Positions 50,629 to 57,867 of a DNA stretch of 64,000 nt are shown here, one piece after another. Made by a program: the position numbers and the translations under genes. Positions within the stretch are counted from its first letter, which is position 1, and every line of letters starts with the position of its first letter. The stretch is from positions 27,367 to 91,366 of the IMG/VR virus record IMGVR_UViG_3300017991_000083; one strand, 5' to 3'. This stretch comes from a virus. A model generated the notes under the pieces. That model had not been told where the DNA came from and did no database searches. It saw only the letters and a program-made list of their open reading frames with translations.

Positions 50629-50977
50629 CGTCACTCCTCTCGGGGTCGTCCTCGCCGCGCTTCTTGAGCTCGGCCAGGAGCTCCTTCTCTCGCGGCTCTA
50701 CCTCAGATATCAGGACCCGATCCTCTCGGATGCGCTTCTCGCAATCGGCGATGCGCTGACGCCAGCCCTTCAACCGAGCCCGGACCTCCTCGAGCCCGCG
50801 GCGGAGCTCCAGGATCGCGATGTCGCGATGTTCCACGTGCCTAGAACACGTATTGCGAGACGAGGTCCACTTATTCAGCCCCACCCCGTCGACATAGCAG
50901 CGCCCCTCAGAACTGTCAGTGTAATCGACCTTGGAGCTGTAGAACTCACAGACCCCACAGGTCCCTAGCCTCTCCAT
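50621..50977 (-). CDS. Cys-rich N-terminus and coiled-coil protein, 118 aa
   Basis: Residues 7-45 hold CGVCEFYS, GRCYVDG and NTCSRH, a likely single zinc site. A long basic coiled coil follows (ELRRGLEEVRARLKGWRQRI; EKRIREDRVLISEVEPREKE). The end is acidic. ATG 50977 with GAGAGGAG. The combination recalls small DNA-associated phage proteins. Confidence 0.65.
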   Translation of the reverse strand: MERLGTCGVCEFYSSKVDYTDSSEGRCYVDGVGLNKWTSSRNTCSRHVEHRDIAILELRRGLEEVRARLKGWRQRIADCEKRIREDRVLISEVEPREKELLAELKKRGEDDPERSDDD

Positions 50978-51072
50978 CTCGACTCCTCTCTCTGACCCAC
51001 ACGTGGGGGCTCCCAAGGGTCAGGGCGCTCGGTCGCCGGCATCGCTATTCAGCGTTTCTCCCCCGGCAGGGC

Positions 51073-51100
51073 GACACGACGGGTCCGGACCCGTCGTGTC
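51073..51100. terminator. Perfect 28-bp palindrome between genes
   Basis: GACACGACGGGTCC followed by its exact complement. It lies in the 134-base gap after the gene ending at 51112 or 51153 and before the start at 50977. No T-tract follows on the minus strand; it is symmetrical, so it could act as a hairpin or as a protein-binding dyad. Confidence 0.48.
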
Positions 51101-51111
51101 CTTCGCGGCCT

Positions 51112-51513
51112 TTAGCTAACCCCTTCGTCGACAGCCCCCGCGTCTAGGCCCGCTAGTCGTCCTCCTGGATGCTCGTGCAGACCGCCCTCATCTCCCTGGC
51201 CCACCCGGACTCGCGCATCAGCTTGAGCGCGTAGGCACAGGCGTCTAGCCAGGTCGGGGCCCGATGCCCGAGATGCTCTCGGACAGGGCGGCCGAATACC
51301 GTCGGAGTGAAGATCGGCCAGAGCTTCGTCGATCCGTCCTCGAGCGTCTCCTCGACCGCGTACATGAACATCAGTCCCCCTCTCCAGTCGACCGCTCGGC
51401 CGCAGATATCGTCGAGAGGTCGAGCCGTCGACCGCCTCGACCAGGGCCTTGAACTCTCCCCAGGTCAGGCGGATACGCGGGCTACGAACCGTCCCCCTTC
51501 GACTGTCTGGCAT
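51112..51513 (-). CDS. Possible frameshifted gene 5' part
   Basis: The first 30 codons (MPDSRRG..., RLTWGEFKALVEAVDG) read well, but the rest in this frame is Arg/Gly-rich and looks like an out-of-frame shadow of 51153-51371. Two shifts would repair it. A +1 shift joins it to the next frame (LDDICGRAVDWRGGLMFMY). A -1 shift ends it at a TGA overlapping the next ATG (STISAAERSTGEGD). A sequencing indel or real frameshift near 51390-51440 is likely. Confidence 0.4.
   Translation of the reverse strand: MPDSRRGTVRSPRIRLTWGEFKALVEAVDGSTSRRYLRPSGRLERGTDVHVRGRGDARGRIDEALADLHSDGIRPPCPRASRASGPDLARRLCLRAQADARVRVGQGDEGGLHEHPGGRLAGLDAGAVDEGVS
51153..51371 (-). CDS. Hypothetical protein, 72 aa
   Basis: ATG 51371 follows GGAGAGGGGG. 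The chain MFMYAVEETLEDGSTKLWPI then RAPTWLDACAYALKLMRESG is plausible coding. It may be the C-terminal half of the gene starting at 51513 (see that entry), since the sequence just before it in this frame also reads as protein. Confidence 0.6.
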   Translation of the reverse strand: MFMYAVEETLEDGSTKLWPIFTPTVFGRPVREHLGHRAPTWLDACAYALKLMRESGWAREMRAVCTSIQEDD

Positions 51514-51720
51514 CTATCCCTCCCTGCAGACTACGATTTCGACCCTGCTCTTGTCCGGATCGTCCAGGACTACCGACGAGAGCTCCTGTATCCAGACGCC
51601 GACCGCGACGCCCCCGTCCTCGAGGCCGATGGAATGCTCGTAGGCCTCGAATTGCCCGGCCTGCTCGAGCATATCCACAAACGTCGGGTCACAGCGTATC
51701 TGCGATGTGGGCCTGTTCAT
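51514..51720 (-). CDS. Hypothetical protein, 68 aa
   Basis: ATG 51720 overlaps the stop of the small membrane peptide (TAATG). Text: CDPTFVDMLEQAGQFEAYEH then GVAVGVWIQELSSVVLDDPD and a final VEIVVCREG strand. Not recognised. Confidence 0.58.
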   Translation of the reverse strand: MNRPTSQIRCDPTFVDMLEQAGQFEAYEHSIGLEDGGVAVGVWIQELSSVVLDDPDKSRVEIVVCREG

Positions 51721-51845
51721 TAGCCGAACCTCTTCAGAATCCAACGCAGTCCCGCGGCAAGCAGGACCGCTCCTACGAAACAGAGGATGACGATCTTCAC
51801 GATCTCCTCATACGCTACGATGATTGTGTCAGGCGACGGGGACAT
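51720..51845 (-). CDS. Single-helix membrane peptide, 41 aa
   Basis: Short gene with an excellent AGGAGG site. Residues about 12-35 are a transmembrane helix (EIVKIVILCFVGAVLLAAGL) ending in a basic WILKRFG. It may be a small membrane effector or lysis accessory. Too short for most gene finders. Confidence 0.65.
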   Translation of the reverse strand: MSPSPDTIIVAYEEIVKIVILCFVGAVLLAAGLRWILKRFG

Positions 51846-52186
51846 GGCATCCTCCTGTCGATTCGCGGGGCTCCGTGCAGGTCTCGATCCCGCTCCGAGC
51901 TTGCGCCGGCCAGGGGCTTTGTCAGTGCCCGTCCGACGGTCGCCCTTCCTCTCCCTATTACTCAGAGCCGGAGCCCCACACCGCCCGTTCTGCCCCGGCG
52001 CCGGGGCTACCTCCGAGCGGCCGCGTCCTAGAAGCCTCATGCGGGGGCGGGGGCACGTAACCTGGTTCTTCGAGAGTCCGTCTGAGCACGGTCTCAGCTC
52101 TCTTCTCCGATGCCCCTCACAATCCCTCCGACCGGGATACGGCGGGACGGTCGAGAGCGTCCGCCTCCCCCGCAATCGGCTTTCAC
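51846..52186 (-). other. 341-bp non-coding gap with RNA structure potential
   Basis: No gene fits here. GGGGCTCCG at 51867-51875 pairs with CGGAGCCCC at 51969-51977, and a perfect 16-bp palindrome occupies 51992-52007. A nested structure lies at 52050-52116: outer GGGGCA/TGCCCC, then GAGAG/CTCTC, and inside it two competing pairings, CTGAG/CTCAG and CCGT/ACGG, that can form an H-type pseudoknot. It could be a small RNA or leader element for the membrane-peptide gene. No tRNA cloverleaf could be drawn. Confidence 0.35.
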
Positions 52187-52495
52187 TTACAGCTTGCTGG
52201 CCTTGACGAACAGGTGGCCGACGTAGTCGCCTCCGTTGAGCTGGAACGTCCCGACGTAGGCCCAATCGAGCAGCCCGTCCGTCGTCAGGCCGGTATCGAC
52301 GACCTGGAACCTGACGTTCTCCTTCCTGGCCGTCGGGTTCACGAACGCCCACACGACGAGCGTCTCCTGTTCGCGCCCGTCGATGACCTGCGTCTGTACC
52401 TGGCAGGTCATGATCTGCGGGTTCTCAGGCATCTCGAGCGTGAAGTGCCGCTTCGTGCCACGCTCCACTGTCCACTTCCAGATAACTCGCTCCAT
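52187..52495 (-). CDS. DUF7352-like protein, 102 aa
   Basis: The text ERVIWKWTVERGTKRHFTLE, MPENPQIMTCQVQTQV, ETLVVWAFVNPTARKENVRF, VVDTGLTT and YVGTFQLNGGDYVGHLF matches the conserved pattern of this small phage family: WK, EMP, Q, WA, TG, YVGT, HxF. The function of the family is unknown. ATG 52495 with a short spacer to the previous stop. Confidence 0.8.
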   Translation of the reverse strand: MERVIWKWTVERGTKRHFTLEMPENPQIMTCQVQTQVIDGREQETLVVWAFVNPTARKENVRFQVVDTGLTTDGLLDWAYVGTFQLNGGDYVGHLFVKASKL

Positions 52496-52498
52496 CGG

Positions 52499-52996
52499 CT
52501 ACTCCCCGATCAGGTGGTCCTGAATGACCGCGTTCACTTTCGCCTTCCGCCAGAACTCGTCACCGCGCTCTACAATGCCGGCGAACTTCCGGAGCAGGTC
52601 GAATCCCGCCGAGGTCTGGCAGGTGACGTGTTCCGGAAACCCGTCGACAAGCTGGTTCACTGCCCGGAGCAGGTCGTCCAGCAGCCGCGACTCCCTGTTC
52701 TTCCGCAGCTCGCGCCCGAGCATCTTCGACCACTCGTCCCATCCGAACCGGGACTGGTGGATCGCGAGCTGATCTATCGTCACGCACTTGAACCCGGGCT
52801 GATCCCCGGGCTCGTCGGTCATGTACTCGAAGGGCATCTCGAGCTCGGCCCGCGTGTAGGGCCGGTATGTGTGCTGTGCCGGGATAGGCACGCTCACGTG
52901 CGTCGACCAGACTGTCACGATCCTCTGACTGTCGTCCCGCTTACAGACGAACCGCGGATCGCGCTCCACACAGGCTATGAAGTTGGCGATTTTCAC
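52499..52996 (-). CDS. Hypothetical protein, 165 aa
   Basis: GTG 52996 overlaps the previous stop. Beta first (FVCKRDDSQRIVTVWSTHVS), then helical (WDEWSKMLGRELRKNRESRL, LLRAVNQLVDGFPEHVTCQT, KFAGIVERGDEFWRKAKVNA). Not recognised. Confidence 0.65.
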   Translation of the reverse strand: MKIANFIACVERDPRFVCKRDDSQRIVTVWSTHVSVPIPAQHTYRPYTRAELEMPFEYMTDEPGDQPGFKCVTIDQLAIHQSRFGWDEWSKMLGRELRKNRESRLLDDLLRAVNQLVDGFPEHVTCQTSAGFDLLRKFAGIVERGDEFWRKAKVNAVIQDHLIGE

Positions 52997-53442
52997 TCGC
53001 CCCCCTGGTCTATGAGCAGGTAGAACGTCCCTTCCTGGATCTCTGGATTGACGTCGACCCGCAGGTTCACCAGCTCGTCGGGATAGCCGGCGGCTGACAG
53101 CAGGGTCGACCGGAACATACAGCCCTCGCCTGTGCTCCGGGCCGCGAGCGAGTCCGGATATCGGCCGGAACACCGGACGAAGTCCTCGAGTCCCTTGCGT
53201 AGCCCGGGGGCATCCACGCCCTGCCCGCCGCCCTCGAGCTCGACCATCGGCAGCTCGAACCGGCGATCGAACTTCAGATCCTCGAGCGGAACACCGATGT
53301 CCCAGGACTCCGGGATCAAGATGATCGTCTCGCCCAGGTGCTTGACCAGGAGCGTAAGTGCCATCGACAGCGACCCGTGGTGCGTCTTCACGAGCTTGTC
53401 GGCCAGATTCCCTAGCCGTATCGGGCGCAGGCGCTCGTTCAT
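52993..53442 (-). CDS. Hypothetical protein, 149 aa
   Basis: ATG 53442 overlaps the previous stop (ATGA). Helix HHGSLSMALTLLVKHLGETI then strands (IILIPESWDIGVPLEDLKFD; ELPMVELEGGGQGVDAPG) and a C-terminal strand pair (VNLRVDVNPEIQEGTFYLLI). Not recognised. Confidence 0.65.
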   Translation of the reverse strand: MNERLRPIRLGNLADKLVKTHHGSLSMALTLLVKHLGETIILIPESWDIGVPLEDLKFDRRFELPMVELEGGGQGVDAPGLRKGLEDFVRCSGRYPDSLAARSTGEGCMFRSTLLSAAGYPDELVNLRVDVNPEIQEGTFYLLIDQGGE

Positions 53443-53705
53443 TCGTTCTCCCCTCCCTGGGGGCCCGCCATCAGAACTGTCAGACCGCGCTTCTTGTCTG
53501 TCGCCTTGAACCCGAGTTGTCTGATCCGCAGGCCCTTCACGAAGTACAGCGTCAGGCTCTTCACGCCCAGGTAGATGTCCATTTCGCCCTCGAAGAACGG
53601 ATGCTCGCCAAGCTCCGGGAACCGATCTACCAGCCAGCCCCAATCACAGTCGGCCATGTCGGCATCGGCCAGGATCTCCTGTACGCGCTCAGCGAACGTC
53701 TTCAT
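53439..53705 (-). CDS. Hypothetical protein, 88 aa
   Basis: ATG 53705 overlaps the preceding gene. Helix FAERVQEILADADMADCDWG then WLVDRFPELGEHPFFEGEMD and beta strands (IYLGVKSLTLYFVKGLRIRQ). Not recognised. Confidence 0.62.
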   Translation of the reverse strand: MKTFAERVQEILADADMADCDWGWLVDRFPELGEHPFFEGEMDIYLGVKSLTLYFVKGLRIRQLGFKATDKKRGLTVLMAGPQGGENE

Positions 53706-53850
53706 CGGGCTCCTCTCTCAGGGCCTGGCGCAGGTCCGAGCAGACAGCGTGAATCTCCTCCCCGCAGTCACCCTGGGGATTCGCCATCGCCAGGTAGTGC
53801 TGGACGATGTTCACGAAGTTTGTCAGCGCCTGTTTCGTCGTCTTCTTCAT
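53689..53850 (-). CDS. Small protein, 53 aa
   Basis: ATG 53850 overlaps the membrane peptide stop (ATGA). Helical, acidic (NFVNIVQHYLAMANPQGDCG; HAVCSDLRQALREEPDEDVR) with two Cys. Not recognised. Confidence 0.6.
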   Translation of the reverse strand: MKKTTKQALTNFVNIVQHYLAMANPQGDCGEEIHAVCSDLRQALREEPDEDVR

Positions 53851-54035
53851 CGCAGTAGGTCCATCAGCGGCGTGTCGCCGAATAGAATCGAGTAGATCCC
53901 GGCCAGTATCGCGACAGTGCCTGCGATGCCACACTCGAACGCGATATGCGGGAGCGTCGGGATCTTCTCCTGCACGACCTTCCCGATGACGAAGAAGAGA
54001 GCCCCCCACAGGAACAGCTCAATGGTTGCTATCAT
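53847..54035 (-). CDS. Two-helix membrane protein, 62 aa
   Basis: ATG 54035 has GAAGGGGG. Residues 2-22 (IATIELFLWGALFFVIGKVV) and about 35-52 (CGIAGTVAILAGIYSILF) are transmembrane helices. It resembles holins in size, but there is no neighbouring endolysin. It sits in the early or middle small-gene block. Confidence 0.65.
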   Translation of the reverse strand: MIATIELFLWGALFFVIGKVVQEKIPTLPHIAFECGIAGTVAILAGIYSILFGDTPLMDLLR

Positions 54036-54430
54036 TCGTCCCCCTTCCCCAGGTCCCAACGCCCGCCCTCGCAGACCAGAAGATCCGGGCGCCGGCGCAG
54101 GGCCAGGCCGATGGTACTGACCGAATGGTCCCGCTCGAGCTCCGCGAACCGCTCGCGCAGCTCGCCTGTCGTGAGCGGCCCTTCCTGATCGATGAACCGG
54201 GCGGCAAGCTCCGCGATCGTCTTACCCTTCGCCAAGCTGGCCGACTTCCTGTCCGGCGGCAGCCCGTAGGCCGCGCACTCGTCGTCCAGGGCACGCTGCC
54301 AGGTACGGAACCGCGCCTTCGCCTCGCGTGCCTTACGAATGGCGACCTCGCTCGCCTTCCGCGCCGCCTCGAACTCCTCAAACGCCGCGTCCCGCCTGGC
54401 CGTCAGATCAGCGATCATGCTATTACCCAT
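54032..54430 (-). CDS. Coiled-coil and winged-helix-like protein, 132 aa
   Basis: Residues about 8-50 are a basic coiled coil (DAAFEEFEAARKASEVAIRK). From about 70, TIAELAARFIDQEGPLTTGE then LRERFAELERDHSVSTIGLA and LRRRPDLLVCEGGRWDL reads like a winged helix (helix-turn-helix then strands ending in Trp). It is a likely DNA-binding regulator early in the minus operon. ATG 54430 overlaps the previous stop. Confidence 0.68.
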   Translation of the reverse strand: MGNSMIADLTARRDAAFEEFEAARKASEVAIRKAREAKARFRTWQRALDDECAAYGLPPDRKSASLAKGKTIAELAARFIDQEGPLTTGELRERFAELERDHSVSTIGLALRRRPDLLVCEGGRWDLGKGDE

Positions 54431-54654
54431 CAGCCCTCCAGCAGATCCTCGCAGACGACGTCCACTACAACCCGACCGCGTCGCCTCTCAATCGCGTCCA
54501 CACGGACAACCTGCAACCCCTTCGAGAGCATCCCCATGTAGACCCGAGCGAGCAGATGCGGATACTGGACCGGGCTCGGCGTCTTCCCATTCTTCAGGTC
54601 CCGGACGCTGACGGTCTCGATTCCCGTATCTGTCAGAATCTCAATGTCGGCCAT
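54430..54654 (-). CDS. Small protein, 74 aa, first of the minus-strand block
   Basis: ATG 54654 with GGGGAGAG; a TTG one codon earlier is less likely. Strands ADIEILTDTGIETVSVRDLK and helix QYPHLLARVYMGMLSKGLQV, then RVDAIERRRGRVVVDVV. It is the first gene after the long repeat region, so promoters for the small-gene block should lie in 54.66-55.1 kb. Confidence 0.65.
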   Translation of the reverse strand: MADIEILTDTGIETVSVRDLKNGKTPSPVQYPHLLARVYMGMLSKGLQVVRVDAIERRRGRVVVDVVCEDLLEG

Positions 54655-55079
54655 CAACTCTCTCCCCTCGAAAGATCGTCCTCGGCGTAGGGGGCACTCG
54701 GGCCATCAGGAATTACCCCCTGTATCCACCCAACAGCAGGCCCCGCTCCGCCCTCGCCCCCCCCCACGCCTCGGACCCGTAACACGCCCTCATCCCATAT
54801 ACGCCAATCCCCCGCCCCCTGGGACAAGGATTCTCGACCATCGTTGCGGCCCGCCGCCCTATGTGACAGTTTTCCTCTCACTTCCCCCCGCTTACAGCAA
54901 CTGTCAGACGATTCCTGGGCCAGCCCTCAGGAACTGAGACTTTTTCGATTTTTCCCTGGTGGCGGTGAAGGGGATAATGCACAGGATGGTGGATTTTCTT
55001 CGTGGTGGTGGAAGTCGTTGCAGGGCAACAACTTAGGGGCGCGACCTTGACAACTTGCGAGGGGTCGCTCAGGAATCCC
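54655..55079. promoter_or_regulatory. AT-richer intergenic region before the small-gene block
   Basis: No gene fits. It has a GACAGTT/AACTGTC dyad (54865-54871 and 54899-54905), the GATTGGCGTATAT motif at 54809-54797 (minus strand, shared with 3.4 kb), a GTTGC/GCAAC hairpin near 55020, and a TTGACA on the plus strand near 55048 that has no clear -10 partner. Base composition drops in GC compared with the next 2 kb. Promoters for 54654 downwards are expected here but I cannot fix one. Confidence 0.4.
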
Positions 55080-55591
55080 CTAACCGTCGACGGGGCGCCC
55101 GGTTGCGGCGCTCGAGGGCGCCGGCGCCGTCGGCCGGCCCTGGCCCTGGCCCGGGGCCCTGGGGCAATCCCCAGGGGGCCGCGGGTCGGCCTAACTTGCG
55201 ACCGGGCCGGCGTTTGGGCCGGGTCCAGGGGGCCCAGGTTTACAGAATAGCTATTATGCGACGCTGGCCGGCCTAACTGACGGCGGGGCAATCACTTAGC
55301 GCCTGACGTCAGGGCGCCCGGGGGGCCGGGCCGGGGCCAGGGCCGGGGCGATCCGGGGGGCCGGCCCCAGGGGAGACGGGCGACGGCCGGGCCCCGAATC
55401 CGGCCCCGGCGCCGGCCCTGGCCCTGGACCCGACCGGCGACACGGGGGCGTCAGGGGGTCCCCGGGTGCGCCCGGGGTCCAGGGGGGGCGCTCGAGGGGC
55501 GCCGGGGGTGCGGGTGCGGGGGTCCAGGGGGCGGGCCTGGGGGTCGGTTGCCGGCCTGGGGGGGGCGGCCAGGGTCGGGGGCGTTCGTCGA

Positions 55592-55683
55592 TCCTGGGGC
55601 GATCCTGGGGCCCTGGCGGGCGCCCTGGTCGGGGGTCCGGCCCTGGCCCTGGGGCGGGCGCTCGAGCTCTCCGGGCGCCGGCC
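55592..55683 (+). repeat. 92-bp exact direct repeat, copy 1
   Basis: Identical to 56113-56204, 521 bp away. It begins TCCTGGGGCGATCCTGGGG and ends CTCGAGCTCTCCGGGCGCC. Both copies follow a GGGGGCGTTCGT module. Confidence 0.85.
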
Positions 55684-56112
55684 CTGGCCCTGGCGCTCGA
55701 GCTCTCCGGGCGGGGTCCAGGGGGCGGGGGGGGCGCTCGAGCTCTCCCCCTGGGGCGTCGGGTGCGGGGGAGCTCTCGAGGGGGCGGGCCAGGGCGGGGG
55801 TGCTCAGGGTCGGGGGCGGGGGCGTTCGTGTCTCCTGGGGGGCGTACGGGGGCCGGTTTGGGTGCGGTCGGGGCGTTTGGGCGTTTTCGGGGGCCTTTTG
55901 GGGTCGCCGGCGGGCGTCAGGGGTCGGGCGGTCGGCGCTCCTGGGGGCGCTCTCGAGCTCTCCGGGCGCCGGCCTGGGGCCTGGGGGGGCGATCCTGGGG
56001 GCGTCAGGGGGCGGGGGCGCTCTCCGGGTGCGGCGTCAGGGCGTCAGGGTCGCCCCTGGGCGGGCCCTGGGGCCTGGGGCGGCCAGGGGTGCGGCCTGGG
56101 GGCGTTCGTGTC

Positions 56113-56204
56113 TCCTGGGGCGATCCTGGGGCCCTGGCGGGCGCCCTGGTCGGGGGTCCGGCCCTGGCCCTGGGGCGGGCGCTCGAGCTCTCCGGGCGCC
56201 GGCC
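56113..56204 (+). repeat. 92-bp exact direct repeat, copy 2
   Basis: Identical to 55592-55683. The flanks diverge beyond the GGGGGCGTTCGT module, so the unit was copied as a block. Confidence 0.85.
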
Positions 56205-56951
56205 TGGGGGCGCTCTCGAGGGTCGGCGGGGGAGCTCTCCGGGCGGGGGTCCAGGGGGGGCGCTCGAGCTCTCCCCGGGGGGCGCTCTCGAGGGGGCGCC
56301 CTTGCGCCCTGGGTGCAGGGGGCGCCCTGGGGGCCGCGGGCGTTTTCGGCGGTTTCGGGGGATCCCCGGCGCCGTTTTCGGCGGTTTCGGCGTTTGGGCG
56401 GTTTCGTTTGGGCGGGGCGTTTTCGGGGGGGCCTATTCGATCGCGGCCGGGGGCCGCGGGCGCCCTCGAGGGGGGGGCGCCGGCGCCGGCCGGGGCCGGT
56501 GTCGGCGGGTCGGGTCCGGGGGCCCTCGAGGGCCGGCCCTGGGGCGCTCTCGAGCTCTCCGGCCGCGGCCAGGTCGGGGCGCTCTCGAGGGGGCGGCCCT
56601 GGGGCGATCCTGGGGCCGTCAGGGCGCCCCGGCGGCCTGGGGCGGCCAGGGGTCCGGCCTGGGGGCGTTCGTCGATCCTGGGGCGATCCTGGGCCCCTGG
56701 GGGGCGCTCCTGGGGGCGCTCTCGAGCTCTCCCCAGGGGCGCTCTCGAGGGGGCGGCCTTGCGGCATATCCGCGGCGATCCTGGGCGATATGCGGCGCCG
56801 GTACGGGGAGCGCCCCCCGCGGCCCTGGGACCTGGGCGCGGGGGGCGGGTGCGGTGTTGCGGGGATCGGGGCGGGCGGGCGGGGGCGCCCTGGGCGCCGG
56901 CGGGGTCCTCACGCCGGCGGGCGCCCCCTGGGGGCGGTCCCGGCGGGCGTG

Positions 56952-57815
56952 CTACGGTCCCGCAATCGTCGCCAGGCCGGCGGCGCTCTCGAGCGCTCCG
57001 GCCACGGGGCCCAAAGCCACGGCGGCGGCGGCCAGTACGGCGGCGGCCAGGGCGGCCCCTGCTATGACGGCCAGGCGGACGGCGCCCAGGTCGGGCGGCG
57101 GGCCGGCCGGCCCGCGGGGGGCCGGCGCGGGGTCCGATCCGCGCCAGGTTGCAGGCGCGGGCCCCAGGGCGCCGGCCGCGATCGCGTCACGGGCGGCGGT
57201 TGCGAGTGTTCCGGCGCCGGCCAGGCCGGCCCGGATAACGCCGACCAGGGCCAGGGCCAGGGCCCCGGCCAGGGCCAGGGCCCCGGCCAGGGCCAGGGCG
57301 CCGGCCTGGTCGGCTGTCTCTGTTAGCTTGTCGCCGGCGGCCTCGAGGCGGGCGCGGCGGCCGCGGGCGACCGTCAGGCGCCAAACGGGCGGCCAGGGGC
57401 GCGGGCCCCCGACGTCGCCCCCGGCGACCTGGCGCCAGGCCCAGGCGACGGCCTGGGCGCCCTGGCGGGCGTGGTAGGCCGTCGACCTGACGGCCCCCCA
57501 GGCCCTCGAGCGCTCGAGCGCCCAGGGGCCCAGGGGCCGGGTTGCGATCGCCCAGGCGATCGGGGCCAGGTCGGCCAGGTGGCGGGCCCGGCGGCGGGTC
57601 CAGGTGCGGCCGGCGCGGCCGGCGCGGGCGATCCTGGCGCCCAGGGTGCGGGCGGCCGCGGCCTGGGCGGCGTCATAGTCGGCCAGGGCGTCGGCCAGGG
57701 CGGCGGCGGCGTCATCGGCGCCAAACGGGGCGTGTGATCCCCGGGCGGCAACCTCGGCGGCCTCGAGTACGGCGGCCAGGGCGCGGCGGGTGCGGGTGCG
57801 GGCGGTCTCTTTCAC
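56952..57815 (-). CDS. Ala-rich protein, 287 aa
   Basis: GTG 57815 sits behind the repeated AAGGGGGAGACA leader. Alanine makes up roughly a third of the chain, with Arg and Asp; long helices are expected (LAAVLEAAEVAARGSHA; DDAAAALADALADYDAAQAA). Two hydrophobic segments may be membrane helices: GALALAGALALAGALALALV (near 180) and LAVIAGAALAAAVLAAAAVA (near 255). It is the last of five such genes, and its GC content is the highest. Function unknown. Confidence 0.72.
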   Translation of the reverse strand: MKETARTRTRRALAAVLEAAEVAARGSHAPFGADDAAAALADALADYDAAQAAAARTLGARIARAGRAGRTWTRRRARHLADLAPIAWAIATRPLGPWALERSRAWGAVRSTAYHARQGAQAVAWAWRQVAGGDVGGPRPWPPVWRLTVARGRRARLEAAGDKLTETADQAGALALAGALALAGALALALVGVIRAGLAGAGTLATAARDAIAAGALGPAPATWRGSDPAPAPRGPAGPPPDLGAVRLAVIAGAALAAAVLAAAAVALGPVAGALESAAGLATIAGP

Positions 57816-57867
57816 TGTCTCCCCCTTGCGGGGGGGCCGGCCAGGAGCCGGCCCCGGTTGCGGTTGA
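57816..57867 (-). promoter_or_regulatory. Repeated leader 1: hairpin plus Shine-Dalgarno hairpin
   Basis: Minus strand from the previous stop: TCAACCGCAACC, then hairpin GGGGCCGGC-N5-GCCGGCCCC, then CCCCC-GCAA-GGGGG, then AGACA and GTG. The GGGGG of the second hairpin is the ribosome site, closed by a GNRA-type GCAA loop. Nearly identical to leaders 2 and 3. Confidence 0.75.

Larger units (their letters stand above)
55080..56951. repeat. 1.9-kb G-rich repeat region, no genes
   Basis: The plus strand is extremely G-rich, built from reused phrases: CCTGGGGCGATCCTGGGG, GGGCGCTCGAGCTCTCC, GGCCCTGGCCCTGG. A 92-bp segment is repeated exactly (55592-55683 and 56113-56204). GGGGGCGTTCGT modules begin at 55577, 55818, 56098 and 56661. 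G-runs of 4-8 bases could form many quadruplexes. Long open frames exist in all three plus frames only because stops are rare at this composition; none has a ribosome site or protein-like text. Confidence 0.8.

Noticed and set aside
51860-51980. Possible tRNA (9-bp stem and a TCGA loop on the minus strand)
   Set aside because: No anticodon stem of five pairs fits, the T-loop begins ATCGA rather than TTCGA, and the length is too great. Kept only as unexplained structure.
56945-56960. GGCGTGCTACGGT as a fifth early promoter (plus strand)
   Set aside because: The -10 part resembles the family, but no TTG-like hexamer lies 18 bp upstream.
55466-57477. Three plus-strand open frames of 530-590 codons over the G-rich region
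   Set aside because: All three frames are open at once, there are no ribosome sites, and the translations are Gly/Arg/Ala/Pro shadows of repeats. This is a composition effect.
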